From positions 26,044,501 to 26,108,500 of the forward strand of contig NC_079879.1 in NCBI RefSeq assembly GCF_029227915.1: 64,000 nt of DNA, written 5' to 3'. This DNA is from Hydractinia symbiolongicarpus (lineage: Eukaryota > Cnidaria > Hydrozoa > Anthoathecata > Hydractiniidae). The notes beneath the pieces are model-generated. The model did no database searches. It saw nothing but the letters and a program-made list of their open reading frames with translations, and had not been told where the DNA came from. The position numbers and the translations under genes were made by a program. Of this stretch, positions 50,003-60,500 are shown piece by piece (positions within the stretch are counted from its first letter, which is position 1; each line of letters begins with the position of its first letter).

Positions 50003-51224
50003 CTCTCGAACTGGCTAGCTATATACCACTCAATCATAGTGCAGTGTTTTTCCTGCATGCGCAGAAATAAAGATAACTTGTCCGCTTGGTTTGTTTACAT
50101 TTTTACCTCCATTTCTGTGCACGCATTGGCCATTACGTTATCACTTAGATGCGCGCGCAAGTAAATATCGGGACCGTGATTCCATGTATTGAAGTAGGTA
50201 AAAGTTATCTTTGTATTTGTCATAGGGTATGAGGTAAATATTTCAACTGCCAACATAGGGACTTGTTACCGTTCTGCAACCTTCATATATTAATTGTAAT
50301 TAAATAAACAAATTACCCAACCTAATAAAAGCTTTGTCTTGCTTTCTTTCTTTGTCACTTCAGTTCAGTTCGTTCACGCGCTCGTACTTTGTTTGTTGTG
50401 TCCCACCGCTTTTGAATCTTACTGCACCAATATTCAGTTAGTAAATTCTGCTGGGCATGACTTCATGAAGTACACCATATGTATAAGGACAGGATAAAAT
50501 CTATTTCAAAAAGAGAACCGCTTCATTACAATGATAATAATGGTATATTTCGGGCATATCCATATGTTACAATGGCTCTTCATCATGAAAAAACTACATA
50601 TAGAACCGGAGACATTAAGCGTGGAAAGATAACACTAAACATTTAAAAGTTGACACTACAATTCTAGAAATAATCAGGATTGAGTTATCGGAGAGCATCT
50701 GCTTTTTTTTGCACTAATTCGATATCGGGCATCTCGATAAATCTCCTCTTTTTTTGTGCGTGCGTGACCCACGGACATAGGACAAAATAGACAAAATCAT
50801 TAATCTCAGCAGACTGAAATTATCTCGTGTTCGTACATAACTAACAGTTGCACTAAATTCGTTGTTCTTCTTTAGCGATATATGCTTTGCTAACTTAGCC
50901 CTTTACTAACTAAGTTTTGCTATATCTAAAAGAGGACCACGTCTATGAAATTACTTTTTCGACAGAGATTTAAACAAGTTAACATCATTATGTGTTTTTA
51001 AGCAGGGTGTGAAAAATTTTATTGCAAAATTTGAAAACAAAGTTACTTTCTTTTAAACAACAACAAGGCATAATAACTTTCTACTTTAACGAAACTTATG
51101 GTGGGGCTTGGTGATAAGGCAAAATTGCTTTCTGCAAGCTCCAGTCAGTCTTTTAATTTTTTTTCGTATGGTTTAAGATCTTTTTTTACTAGCTGATGTA
51201 TGTATATATTTTCTATTAACAATT

Positions 51225-51641
51225 TTCAGTTTGTATGATTCTATCATTACATGCTCTTTTCTTAGACTTTTTGTTCGTGTCATACGCTTTTTCCATAGAA
51301 ATCTTGGCATAGCAACAAGCTTGTGGGTTGAATACTTTTACATCGAAATACGCTCTCTGTCCACAGCATCAAAAATCTCTGGCTGCAATGTCAACACGGG
51401 CCTTGTCTTGTTGATTGTTGGATGTAATTCGCTCACCAGTCAACAGTTCGGGATCTGGCTCTGTTTCAACGTCTTTGCACACTTTAGACAATAGCTGAGC
51501 TGTAATATCCCTTAGTTCGTTGTGTCGTCTTTTGCAATGAATCCTCCAGTATGACAACTTATGCTGTGCATGCTGCACAAAAAATGGTGAACCGCATGCA
51601 CATCGTGCTGGTACTCTAGTAAGTGGTAGGCTGTATTGCAA
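51225..51641 (-). pseudogene. Decayed retroelement-type protein fragment
   Basis: Minus-strand frame with CACGSPF…H…, CKRRHNELRDITAQLL, DVETEPDPELL, RVDIAARDF, then an in-frame TGA where this family usually has Trp, then RAYFDVKVFNPQ. From memory, this string of motifs is common in mobile-element proteins of cnidarians and other aquatic invertebrates, near the C-terminus of a reverse-transcriptase-bearing protein. Only this piece is present; no reverse transcriptase is visible nearby. Confidence 0.5.
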
Positions 51642-54435
51642 GCTAATAGCATCCCAGAACGATCGTTTATCTAATGTAAAACCGCACTTTATATATATAA
51701 AGCGCCGGGGATGACAGTCAGGGCCAAAACAACTTCTGTTACTTTAAATCTTTGCAAATGCTTTGCTCCGTGGACTCGTGTGCAGGAGGTAGAAATTATA
51801 GGTGTCGGTCTGGGAAAGAATAGGGAAAGTAATTTGGCTGCCACAAAAATTTATCGCTTCGATTTTGTCAAACATGTAAAAGAAATACAATTATACCTGC
51901 TTTGATGAATGGGGAATCCATGTTGACAAGTAATTCCACCCCTTGCGTTCAAGACATATAATAATTCCAGGTGGCTATTTCTGGAGACTGCGAGTGCAAT
52001 TACAGTGCCAGAGAGTGGGACTCTGCGTATTTGCGACCAAAATCCAAGTTAAGATCAAAGATTTTGCGACAGATTTGAACTGGCATTTGACCTGCCTCAT
52101 ACATACAATGTATCATTCCATGCTGCCCTGTCACATGTCATGATGTAACTCCACCATGTTCTATGTTCCTTTTAGATAGACTCATAACATATACATGTTC
52201 TGTGTTTTCGGTATTATTTAGTTGTACTAAGCAGTTTAGTGTTTTATCAATGATATGCCACGCACAACGTGGCGGGAATTGGGGTGAAGTAATTATTTTT
52301 AAAACTGTGTAGCATCAACTTTTAAAATTTCAATGTTATCGAAGTCTAAAGTTTATTATTATGAATCTAGAACCCCCGTAATCCTATCCTTATTAATAGG
52401 ATCCATTTGCCATGTGGGCTTCTTTGGAGTATGCATGTGTGCGGCTTCGTATAGCTATGTCGAACGTAGCTGTAAATAGCAACATGTCTACTGGGTGAAA
52501 AATAAACACGCAAAGTTTTTTAGATGTACTTTAGAAGTCTGTTACCACTTATACCACTTATGAATATAAATAACGACCTCTTTCACACAACAATTACGAA
52601 TAAGCATATTCGTAATTTGCATACGTACCCGAAGTTAAAAAATATCAAAACAGTTAAAAACATTCTTAGAAATATGTGAATTTGGTTCAAAAAGGAATGG
52701 AGAAAATGAACTCAAGATCATACGGGTTTGCCAACATACATTGTCTAGAAAGTACATGAGGAAACGAATGCAATGTGCAAAACAATAAAAGATATAATAG
52801 TCGACAGTCAAGATATTTTGCAGAGTTTGAAGTTCCAACTTTTGGTACACGTTCTTATATAAATATTGGGGTGGATATATTCATATCTTAACAGTTTTTT
52901 GCCTCAAATGTTATTATTTGTGTTCTTTAGAAAACTATGGCCAAATTTAAGGATGAAGGTGAATGTTTTTAGGATTAGAAGAAATATATAAAGTTGAAAT
53001 TGCCTTATTGTAAAACCATACAAAGGAAAATAATATCTATGAAAGAATTTAGGTTGAATTCGTTCCTAATGTGTAGCAAAAATTTAGCGACAATTTTTTT
53101 ATGAACTTTGTTGGTGCCATCTTTTGACCGCACTTGCTTTTGTGGCAGGCAAGCAAGTTATAACAATCCTATGCATATCTCTGGCGGTAACATAATTGTT
53201 ACTGTCGGAGGGGAGGAAGGGCTAGCTGTTAGGATAGGAGCTTCAGGGGCGTTAAAATTTCTAGTTCCCTAATTACTTATTATTCATCGCACCACAAAAT
53301 TTTCTCTGAAAAGAGGCTTAACAAAATATAAAAACATTATATTAAATAGGTCGCTCTAAAACAGATGAATTTTTATATAAAATGGCAAAAAAGTATATAA
53401 GATCAATTTTTGTTGTGTAATTAAAACAGCTAGAATGCGCAAATTCGATGTATTTTTTTTAACATATTTACACCATGTGATTAAAAATCTAAAAAGCAAA
53501 CTTATTTTTTTATTTCTTGTATAACCCTTTTGTAAGGACTGCCATCGTAGTTTTTTTAGGTACTGCACCTTAATTTTCCAATCGTTGCAGACGTTTTCCA
53601 GATAATCTTTTTATCTGGAATAAAAAATAATTTGTTTTTAAGTAAATTTAGCTACAAACTAAATTAAATTAATTGACTGTTGGTCCGAATCGGCCAATCA
53701 TAATTCTTTTTTAAACAAACTAACTTTCCGCAGGAAAATTTAAAGATAAGCTCGTTTTCTTTGAATGCGGCACCTGTTTTTGCATCTTGCATGATTTTAA
53801 TAGCTGAAAAGAAGATGTATGTTCTCTTCTTTTGTGACAAAAGTTATGCGTCACCGGGCATTTTAGGCAGGGCTTTCCGGGAGTAAAAAGAAAACTTGTG
53901 CGCATATTCTTGTTTCAAGTAAACACTGTATCGCTTGGGCGTACGACCTCACAGCGGGAGCAACGTGCTTTGCGATCTAGGTCGACTTTCGCTTTAATAG
54001 AGACGTTATGAAACAAAAACAAAGGTTCACTGTAGCAGCGTTTGCAACAATGTCTCATGAAAGTATGTCATATAAAAAACGCGCCAAACACCGATTACGA
54101 AAGCGCATTTAGATGAAAGTCAGAGCAAACATGGCTGTCTGCAAAAACTGCGAAACTGGCAGAGACACTGACTGCTAAAAGTTTTCAGAGCACACAAAAT
54201 TTATTACGAGCATTTTAGTTTTGTAAAATTTGTTAAGGTTTTTCATCAGCAGTATATAACGGATAAACCTTTAATAATAAGACCCAAAAGGAATTAAAAA
54301 AATTATCCCCGTGACATACAGGTGAAAGGCTACCAATGTTTGTCTTTGGAAAATCAAAGAACCGAGGTGTTTGAAAGGTGTTAAAAGTAAACCTTGTCGT
54401 TACCGAGTCTAGCCAAAAAGTTGGATGTCATCCAC

Positions 54436-54519
54436 ATTCAACTTTTCGGAACTTCTATTCAACTTTTCGGAACTTCTATTCAACTTTTCGGAACTTCTAT
54501 TCAACTTTTCGGAACTTCT
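54436..54519 (+). repeat. Four perfect 21-base tandem units at the transposon left end
   Basis: Unit ATTCAACTTTTCGGAACTTC+T, four identical copies in a row starting at 54436, 54457, 54478 and 54499, followed by more divergent spaced copies to about 54620. Perfect identity in an otherwise decayed element suggests recent unit amplification. These are likely transposase-binding sites. Confidence 0.92.
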
Positions 54520-54706
54520 ATTCAGTAGTTCCTTAAGTTTCTATTCCGGAAAAATCTTGAACTTCTATTCAAAGAAAATCTCAAACTTCTATTCAAAAAG
54601 CGTCCCGAACTTCTATTCAAAAAAATTTATAAACTTCTCGTTACCCTGATATTAGCATTTTCGATTTTGTTTTGTTTTCACCACGAGGAAGCCAGTTAAG
54701 AACACT

Positions 54707-54868
54707 ATGGAGAATGTGGTTAGAGATATCGTTAAGGAGGAGTTGAAAATGCATGTTACAACCAGCACAACTTCAACCAGCACAACTTCAACCTCTGTTG
54801 CAACAACAAAATCAGCTAGGACGGATGGGAGACTGAGTAGTTTGATTCATATCAATCAGAGTTTTTGA
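54707..54868 (+). CDS. Small possible second ORF of the transposon (53 residues)
   Basis: ATG at 54707, stop at 54866. It begins MENVVRDIVKEELKMH, has a Thr/Ser-rich repeat coded by ACAACTTCAACCAGC-type units, and ends LSSLIHINQSF. It lies opposite in strand to the transposase. It could be an accessory protein, a 5' exon, or chance; no family recognised. Confidence 0.25.
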   Translation: MENVVRDIVKEELKMHVTTSTTSTSTTSTSVATTKSARTDGRLSSLIHINQSF

Positions 54869-55141
54869 TGTTTTTAGAAATGAGTTAAGATAACACAGTC
54901 AACTTTCAAATTAACGGATGCTTTAATTAATAGTAGTACCATGATCATTATTATTCGCTGTTAGAAAGTTGACTGTCGCAGTTGACTTTTTTTTCTTAGA
55001 TTTCTTTGTATTTTATAATAAATCTATTATTTAAACCATCTGAACTCTCATGGGATTTCAGAACAAACACAAACGCAGTGTATTTTATTTGTCTTCATAG
55101 TAACAATCCTAGTTTAAACATTAGTTTTTACAAAAATGTAT

Positions 55142-56315
55142 TCAATAGTATTGTTCAATTTTACCAAGTAGATAAGTGTACAATTGCAGGCCTTGTGATG
55201 CGTCTTCAGGGGGGGATAATCCGTCTTGTTGCATGAAATGTTCAGCGAATTCTTTAAAATCGGTTGATACATCATTCAAGCTACCATCTGCAACACTGGG
55301 ATAAAACTGATCGATCTCTTCAGGTTCTGTAGGGATTAAACAGTTATTTACTCCATATAAATGTGGCAACTCGTACAATACATCTGGACGTCCCCTAGGA
55401 CCGTTATTTCAGCTTTTCGAAATTATATGTATATTCCAACCGTTCCTAACATTATTGATATCTTTCCTCAACAACTCCATACAACAAAATCGGATGCATT
55501 CAATTAATGCGGGATCAGAGTTTGTGAACATCTCAAGGTCAACCAGATCTTGAAAAAAAAAAGTTCCCACCAACCAACTGTATCGCGTTGTAGAGTAAAC
55601 CAAAATGTTTCAATTCTTTGGTTCTCGGTAGATGAGATGATGATGAAGGACTCGGTTCCAACCTCCGCATTATTCAAGGCTCGGAGATAAATATGTATCG
55701 CCTCAATCAACGAGTGTTTAGTACCATTATCGGCCTTTATAAATCTTGGTATACCTTTAATTTTTCTCACTGCATCAAGATAAAATTCCGGTAATTTGTT
55801 AGAAGGCCCAACCTCAAGCCATATAGGTTTTCGCGAAAAACCGTCTATAGCCCCATGAATAGAAAAGCCAAAAGGCTTCAATTTATCATGGCCATCGATA
55901 TGCCATGGGTGATTTGGGCCTTGAAATACATATTTTCGACGATGTAATCTTCGTTTTTTGCGAAGCTCTACCCCTTCGGCATCTAGGTTCTTAATAATTT
56001 TTCTTACATCTTGGTATCGACATATTATTGACTTGGACACCAAGGATGCTCCCATTCCACGATAACCGATGTTGGAATCACTACCATGAATCTCCTTCAG
56101 GATTGCCTCCTCAATTTGATTCTCATCGGAACGTACTCCTTGAAGAGCCCTTCGTCGTTATCCACTGCTCCTTAAGCGTCCTTTTAATGCTGATAAACTG
56201 ATATTCACACCGTGCTTACTGTGCAACATTTCTCTTATTTCAGGATAAGACAGGTTTACGTCGCAAATAAGCAATGATGTCCGTAAATTTTGAAGCGAAA
56301 AAAGTCAAGCGGAAG
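55142..56315 (-). pseudogene. Broken integrase-core (DDE) transposase
   Basis: Read from 56315 down: a helix-turn-helix-like segment (YPEIREMLHSKHGVNISLSA), an in-frame TAA at 56158-56160, then the integrase core. The likely catalytic residues are D in HIDGHDKLKPFGFSIHG, D in FIKADNGTKHS and E in ENQRIETFW. After GWWELF the frame shifts at an A10 run (55553-55562). The continuation (DLVDLEMFTNSDPALIEC) carries another in-frame stop near 55408, then runs to the stop at 55142. Three lesions mean it is non-autonomous now. Similar proteins are widespread in cnidarians, fish and basidiomycetes. Confidence 0.82.
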
Positions 56316-56878
56316 TTCCTCTTAACTAGAAAAAATGTGAGCACCAGTTTATATAAAAAAGTTGAACAGGAGTTCAGCAAAAAAATCTAAATAAAAGCTT
56401 CTAAAAAGTTTGAACAGAAGTTCCAAAAACAGTTGAATAAAAGTTTGGAAAAACAATGAATGAATAGAAGTTCCGAAAAGTGGAATTGAAGTTTCAGTGC
56501 CATCGTAATATAAAAAAAATCTTGCGTTTATTTTAAATAATATTTTCTTTTTTTGTATTAATATTTTTGACCTAAAAAATCAGCACTTTGTTTTGGATAA
56601 TTTCGCATTTCTAATAAAATAACACTTTTGGCTTGCCATACTAAACCCTAAAAAAATTAAAATGGCGGTCGTTTGAGTGAGGTCCGTGCTGGGGTATGTT
56701 TATTGTTTTAACGGATTTTTGCCAAAATTCGGTTTTTGAAGTAGATTATTGAGTTTTTAATTCCAGCACTAGATTAACAAGTTACCTCCCAACATACTTA
56801 TGCATTCAAAAGTAACCTACGCGACCTACGTAACCAGCACGTTCTATTTGTATTTGGGACGATGAAATTCCTAGCTAC

Positions 56879-56880
<2 letters not shown>

Positions 56881-56915
<35 letters not shown>
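56881..56915 (+). repeat. (GATA)n microsatellite, SINE tail
   Basis: 35 bases of perfect GATA repeat that form the 3' tail of the minus-strand SINE. Confidence 0.92.
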
Positions 56916-57255
56916 GTGCATATTTTACATGGCTAGCCTCACAAATATCGAGGGATATACCCTGTCTATTATTTCCAGGAGGGGCCATGGCTTAGATGGA
57001 GAGTCCTAGAGTATTTAATGCTCATTTTGAGCTACGCAGACCCAATTAGTAGGGCCCACGCTCTACTAGACAACTCCCGGCAACATCCAACGGCCCACAC
57101 AGTGTGCCATCTCCCCAATTTCCCTCACATGGCTTGGGTTAACCCGGGGCTATGGTAACATTCACTCGCCCATGTTGAATCGCCGTCAAGAGGAATCGAA
57201 CCCCGGTCTCCCGCACAGAGTACGAAAGCTATAACCACTAATCTACGGCGCCACA
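56881..57255 (-). mobile_element. tRNA-derived SINE with (ATCT)n tail
   Basis: On the minus strand, 57255-57181 is a 75-base tRNA-like head with an A box (TAGATTAGTGGTTA, at 57232-57245) and a perfect B box (GGTTCGATTCC, at 57192-57202), i.e. an internal Pol III promoter. A unique body of about 265 bases follows, then a 3' tail of (ATCT)n, seen on the plus strand as (GATA)n at 56881-56915. Truncated relatives lie at 29290 and 36205. It sits about 290 bases upstream of the ZSWIM gene B start codon. Confidence 0.85.
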
Positions 57256-57544
57256 ATTTTTTTACAAAAAAGTAATCATAAACCATCTCGCATGTCAATT
57301 TGTCAATTACACATCACTGCAACAATATATTTTTACTTTATTAACGGGGTCATTTCACAAAGCCTAAAAATTGATTTGCAGCTGTTCTGGTGTAAGCCCA
57401 CTGTCGAAAAGATGTTTGGTTAGCATCATTTCTAATTTCTAAATTTCTAAAATTTTTCCCGAGAAACTAATTATTTTTTCACTTTTTTCTTTTTGTTTGA
57501 CTTTATTTTATATTTGTTATTCTTTGAATTCCAGGTTTTAAACA

Positions 57545-60500
57545 ATGAATTTAAATCAAGAAAATAAGATTGGTAAGCAAGCATGTGAGGATAATGCAAA
57601 AGATACCATACCATTTAGCAGAAACAATGATGAACCTGCATCTAAAACTAAACATAGGTTGACAAATGCAGGTATAAATATTCATGTATCAAGCTCATTT
57701 GATGGAAAAGACACAAATTTAATAAACATGGACAAAAATAATGATATAGTTCATTCCAATGAAAACATGACATGCGAAATTATAGAAAGTGAACAAATGA
57801 ATAAAAACTTTAAGAACCAAGTTCTGGACATCTGCAGTGATAGAGTAGAAGCAGCAACAGAGTGCAAAATAGATGAAACATCTAATTTGAAGACACCACA
57901 AAAATATTTTGGAGAATATTTTACTGCTCGAACTTATGAAGAATTTCAAACTCTTTTGGAGAATTATTTTGAAAGAACTGGAACTCGTTTTACTGTGTGT
58001 AAAAGATCTAAATATTTTGGTCGCAGTAGTAAGTACAATTGTACCTTTGCATGTTATTGTTTAGTAACTGATTCTACTGAAAATTATAATTTCATTATGT
58101 AGGTACAGAGTGTGATTTTTCAAATCACAAGGTAACCTGGCACGAGAAAGAAAATCCACTGAATCCTATTGTTAGTTTTGATATGCCGTACAATGGTATA
58201 CCACGCATCAATGTTGGGGATTTCTACTTGCAGTGTCAATTTGGAAGTGATTTTGGTGCTTCAAAGAAGCTGAAGAGAGAGAAACAAGAGAAGTTGGTAT
58301 AATCCTTTATAACCTTTTAATTTTAAATGCATAATGGATATTTTAAGATCTTTACCTTTTTGATAACTGAGCTATATGTTTTAAGAATAGCTCTGCTACG
58401 TTGCCTTAATGGTTATATTAATTATTAATACTTTGACAGAACCTTATTTTATAGGATAAAAAAAGCAAAAAACGAAAAACATTGTATGTTTCAACCGTAC
58501 GTAGAACAGTACACTATAAATAAAAAAACAAAGGCACAACTGAAAAAACTCTTGTGTAATTATTTAGCAAGCAAAACGCCTAAACAAAACAAAAAAGTGT
58601 CCTAGTTTTACGTAAATATAATATGTATTCTAGGTGGCTGAAAAATGAGACTGTAAACCGCGTATTGCACAACCTAAAAATGTGCGAGATTGTCTACAAG
58701 TAAGCTTGTTGGATAACGCAGCCAAATAAAAGTATATTGATATAAATCTTCATATCAAAATTATAAAAAAACTAATTAAAGAAGAATTTGAAATTCTGAC
58801 TCTTAAGTATAGGTCTGGAAAAATGTTGCCTTTTTTTTAAACAGCGAAATTAAACTTTCCATGCCTAACGGGGCATCACTGTTGTAGCCGTCTCCATTAA
58901 CTTATACGATAATGACACATAGATACATTTTAATTGTTTATGATTTTAAGAGAGATCAAATTGGAGAAGGAAAGGACATTAAGAGACGCTCGTTAAAAAT
59001 TCCAACTAAGAAGTGTGGCTGTCCTGCCAAAATGTCAGTAAAACAAGTGGGGACTTTTCCTGAATATAAGGTACGTTATTGATAATAGCTTTCAAGAGGT
59101 ATCTTCACTATGGGTAACATACAAGTTTTTCCACTGTTCTACAAGTTCTATATGTGGAGGTATAAGTTTTGCTTTTAACATAAATTATAGGTAACAGGAA
59201 ATACTTCTCAGAGAAAGCATGCAGCATCTAAAAAACTGAGACTTTATTAAGCAAGAAAATGTTAAAACAGAAATTTTGGAAGAGTACAGGACTGTGTGAA
59301 CATATATTTTATGGAAATTTACAGGCAGGTTGTTTTTATATTTAGATCCCAATTAATAGTGAGTTTCGTAGAAGAACAGCTGCTGTTAAATTAAGAAAGC
59401 AACTGATTCTTGATCCGAGCAGCGTGCACTGTGAGATGTACATACTTGGTAGATTTCCTGATATGTCAGAACACAAAAATCATGGTGTTTTTGAGGCAAG
59501 TGCATTAGAGTGACATCTAACTACATAATATGTTCTTTAAGGGTGAAAAGAGTTTGCAAAAGAAAAATTTACTAAAAAAAAATTGTTAAAAAAACTTTGT
59601 GGTTTTACAAAATTAGAAGTTTTTGTTGAAAATTATTTACAGTTCTATAAATTTTTTCCTCCAGTTCAGACTTGTTCGTATGATTTTTGCATTTCGCGAC
59701 TGTCCTTACTGTTACAGAAACAAATTTTTTTGATTTTTCAAACACTGCAAAAGTTTCTTCTGTAAACACTTTCTTGATTTTTGTTCTACAGCTTTAGCCG
59801 TTAGAACTGTAAGATGGGCTCTTTTTTTTGTCACCATTTTTACTACCGAGACTAGTGAAGCACAGCAGGATACCAGTCTAGTGTGGCGGTACGGGAATTA
59901 TTAGTTTTTGAGTGTTATAACAGACTACTCTGTTGTAAGTAAAAAAAAGGTACAAAAACCTATTATTTTTGCAAGTTAGTCATTTGCATTATTATTTTAT
60001 GTTCAGTTGGTTTCGCTAGTACCAAGCTGCAATGGTCGTTAGTTATCTTTTAAGTGATCTGGAATTTACGGAAGCTAGATTTGTATTTCGTACAACGAGT
60101 TTCAGCGGGCTAAATTTTGTTTTAAAAGACAAAATAAATCAAAAATAGTTGTTTTTATTAGGTTTCCTAAAATCAGTGTTTACAAGCTTGAGCTCGTTTT
60201 TCTGCTTTCATATTTTTTCTTTCGTCATTTGCTGTGCCAGTTGAAATAATTAATTATTAATAACGTCAGCACTTTTTGGAGAGTTGAAGCCAAATACTCC
60301 ACCGTAGAGGACTACTAAACCAGTAATCGCTGTGAAACCTCCTGCCAAAACGGCTGGTTTATATATATTTAAAACAAGATAAACAGCAAAAGTCATTTTT
60401 GTTGGCTGAGGCAGAGACTCGAGTTATGGCCATTTTTAGATCTATATAGTCACCTGATTATAAGGAACAAACTAAAGACTGGTAAAAACTCATTTGCTTG

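Larger units (their letters stand above)
48482..54420. other. Left part of the spacer between the two ZSWIM genes
   Basis: Apart from the palindrome cluster and the decayed retroelement fragment listed separately, I see no gene here. The 5' UTR exons and promoters of the divergent ZSWIM genes should lie somewhere in the 48.5-57.5 kb spacer, but none can be pinned down by eye. Confidence 0.5.
54421..56500. mobile_element. DNA transposon with integrase-core transposase and iterated subterminal repeats
   Basis: About 2.06 kb. Both ends carry the motif AACTTCTATTCAA repeatedly: about eight times rightward at 54436-54620 and about six degenerate inverted copies at 56360-56490. The outermost copies share a 21-base identical stretch (ACTTTTCGGAAC … ATTCA) in inverted orientation. 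Between them lies a broken integrase-type transposase on the minus strand. The exact ends and target duplication cannot be fixed by eye. The superfamily may be the eukaryotic IS3-like group (IS3EU), but that is tentative. Confidence 0.75.

Noticed and set aside
52150-54400. Search for genes or RNA genes in the ZSWIM spacer
   Set aside because: Only short, featureless frames; no tRNA cloverleaf, no domain motif, no repeat structure strong enough to report.
54425-54649. 74-codon plus-strand frame made of repeated NFSELLF units
   Set aside because: It is simply the 21-base tandem repeat read in one frame (21 is divisible by three), not a gene.
57181-57255. A functional tRNA gene on the minus strand
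   Set aside because: A and B boxes are present, but it continues into a SINE body with a microsatellite tail and related truncated copies exist, so it is a retroposon head.
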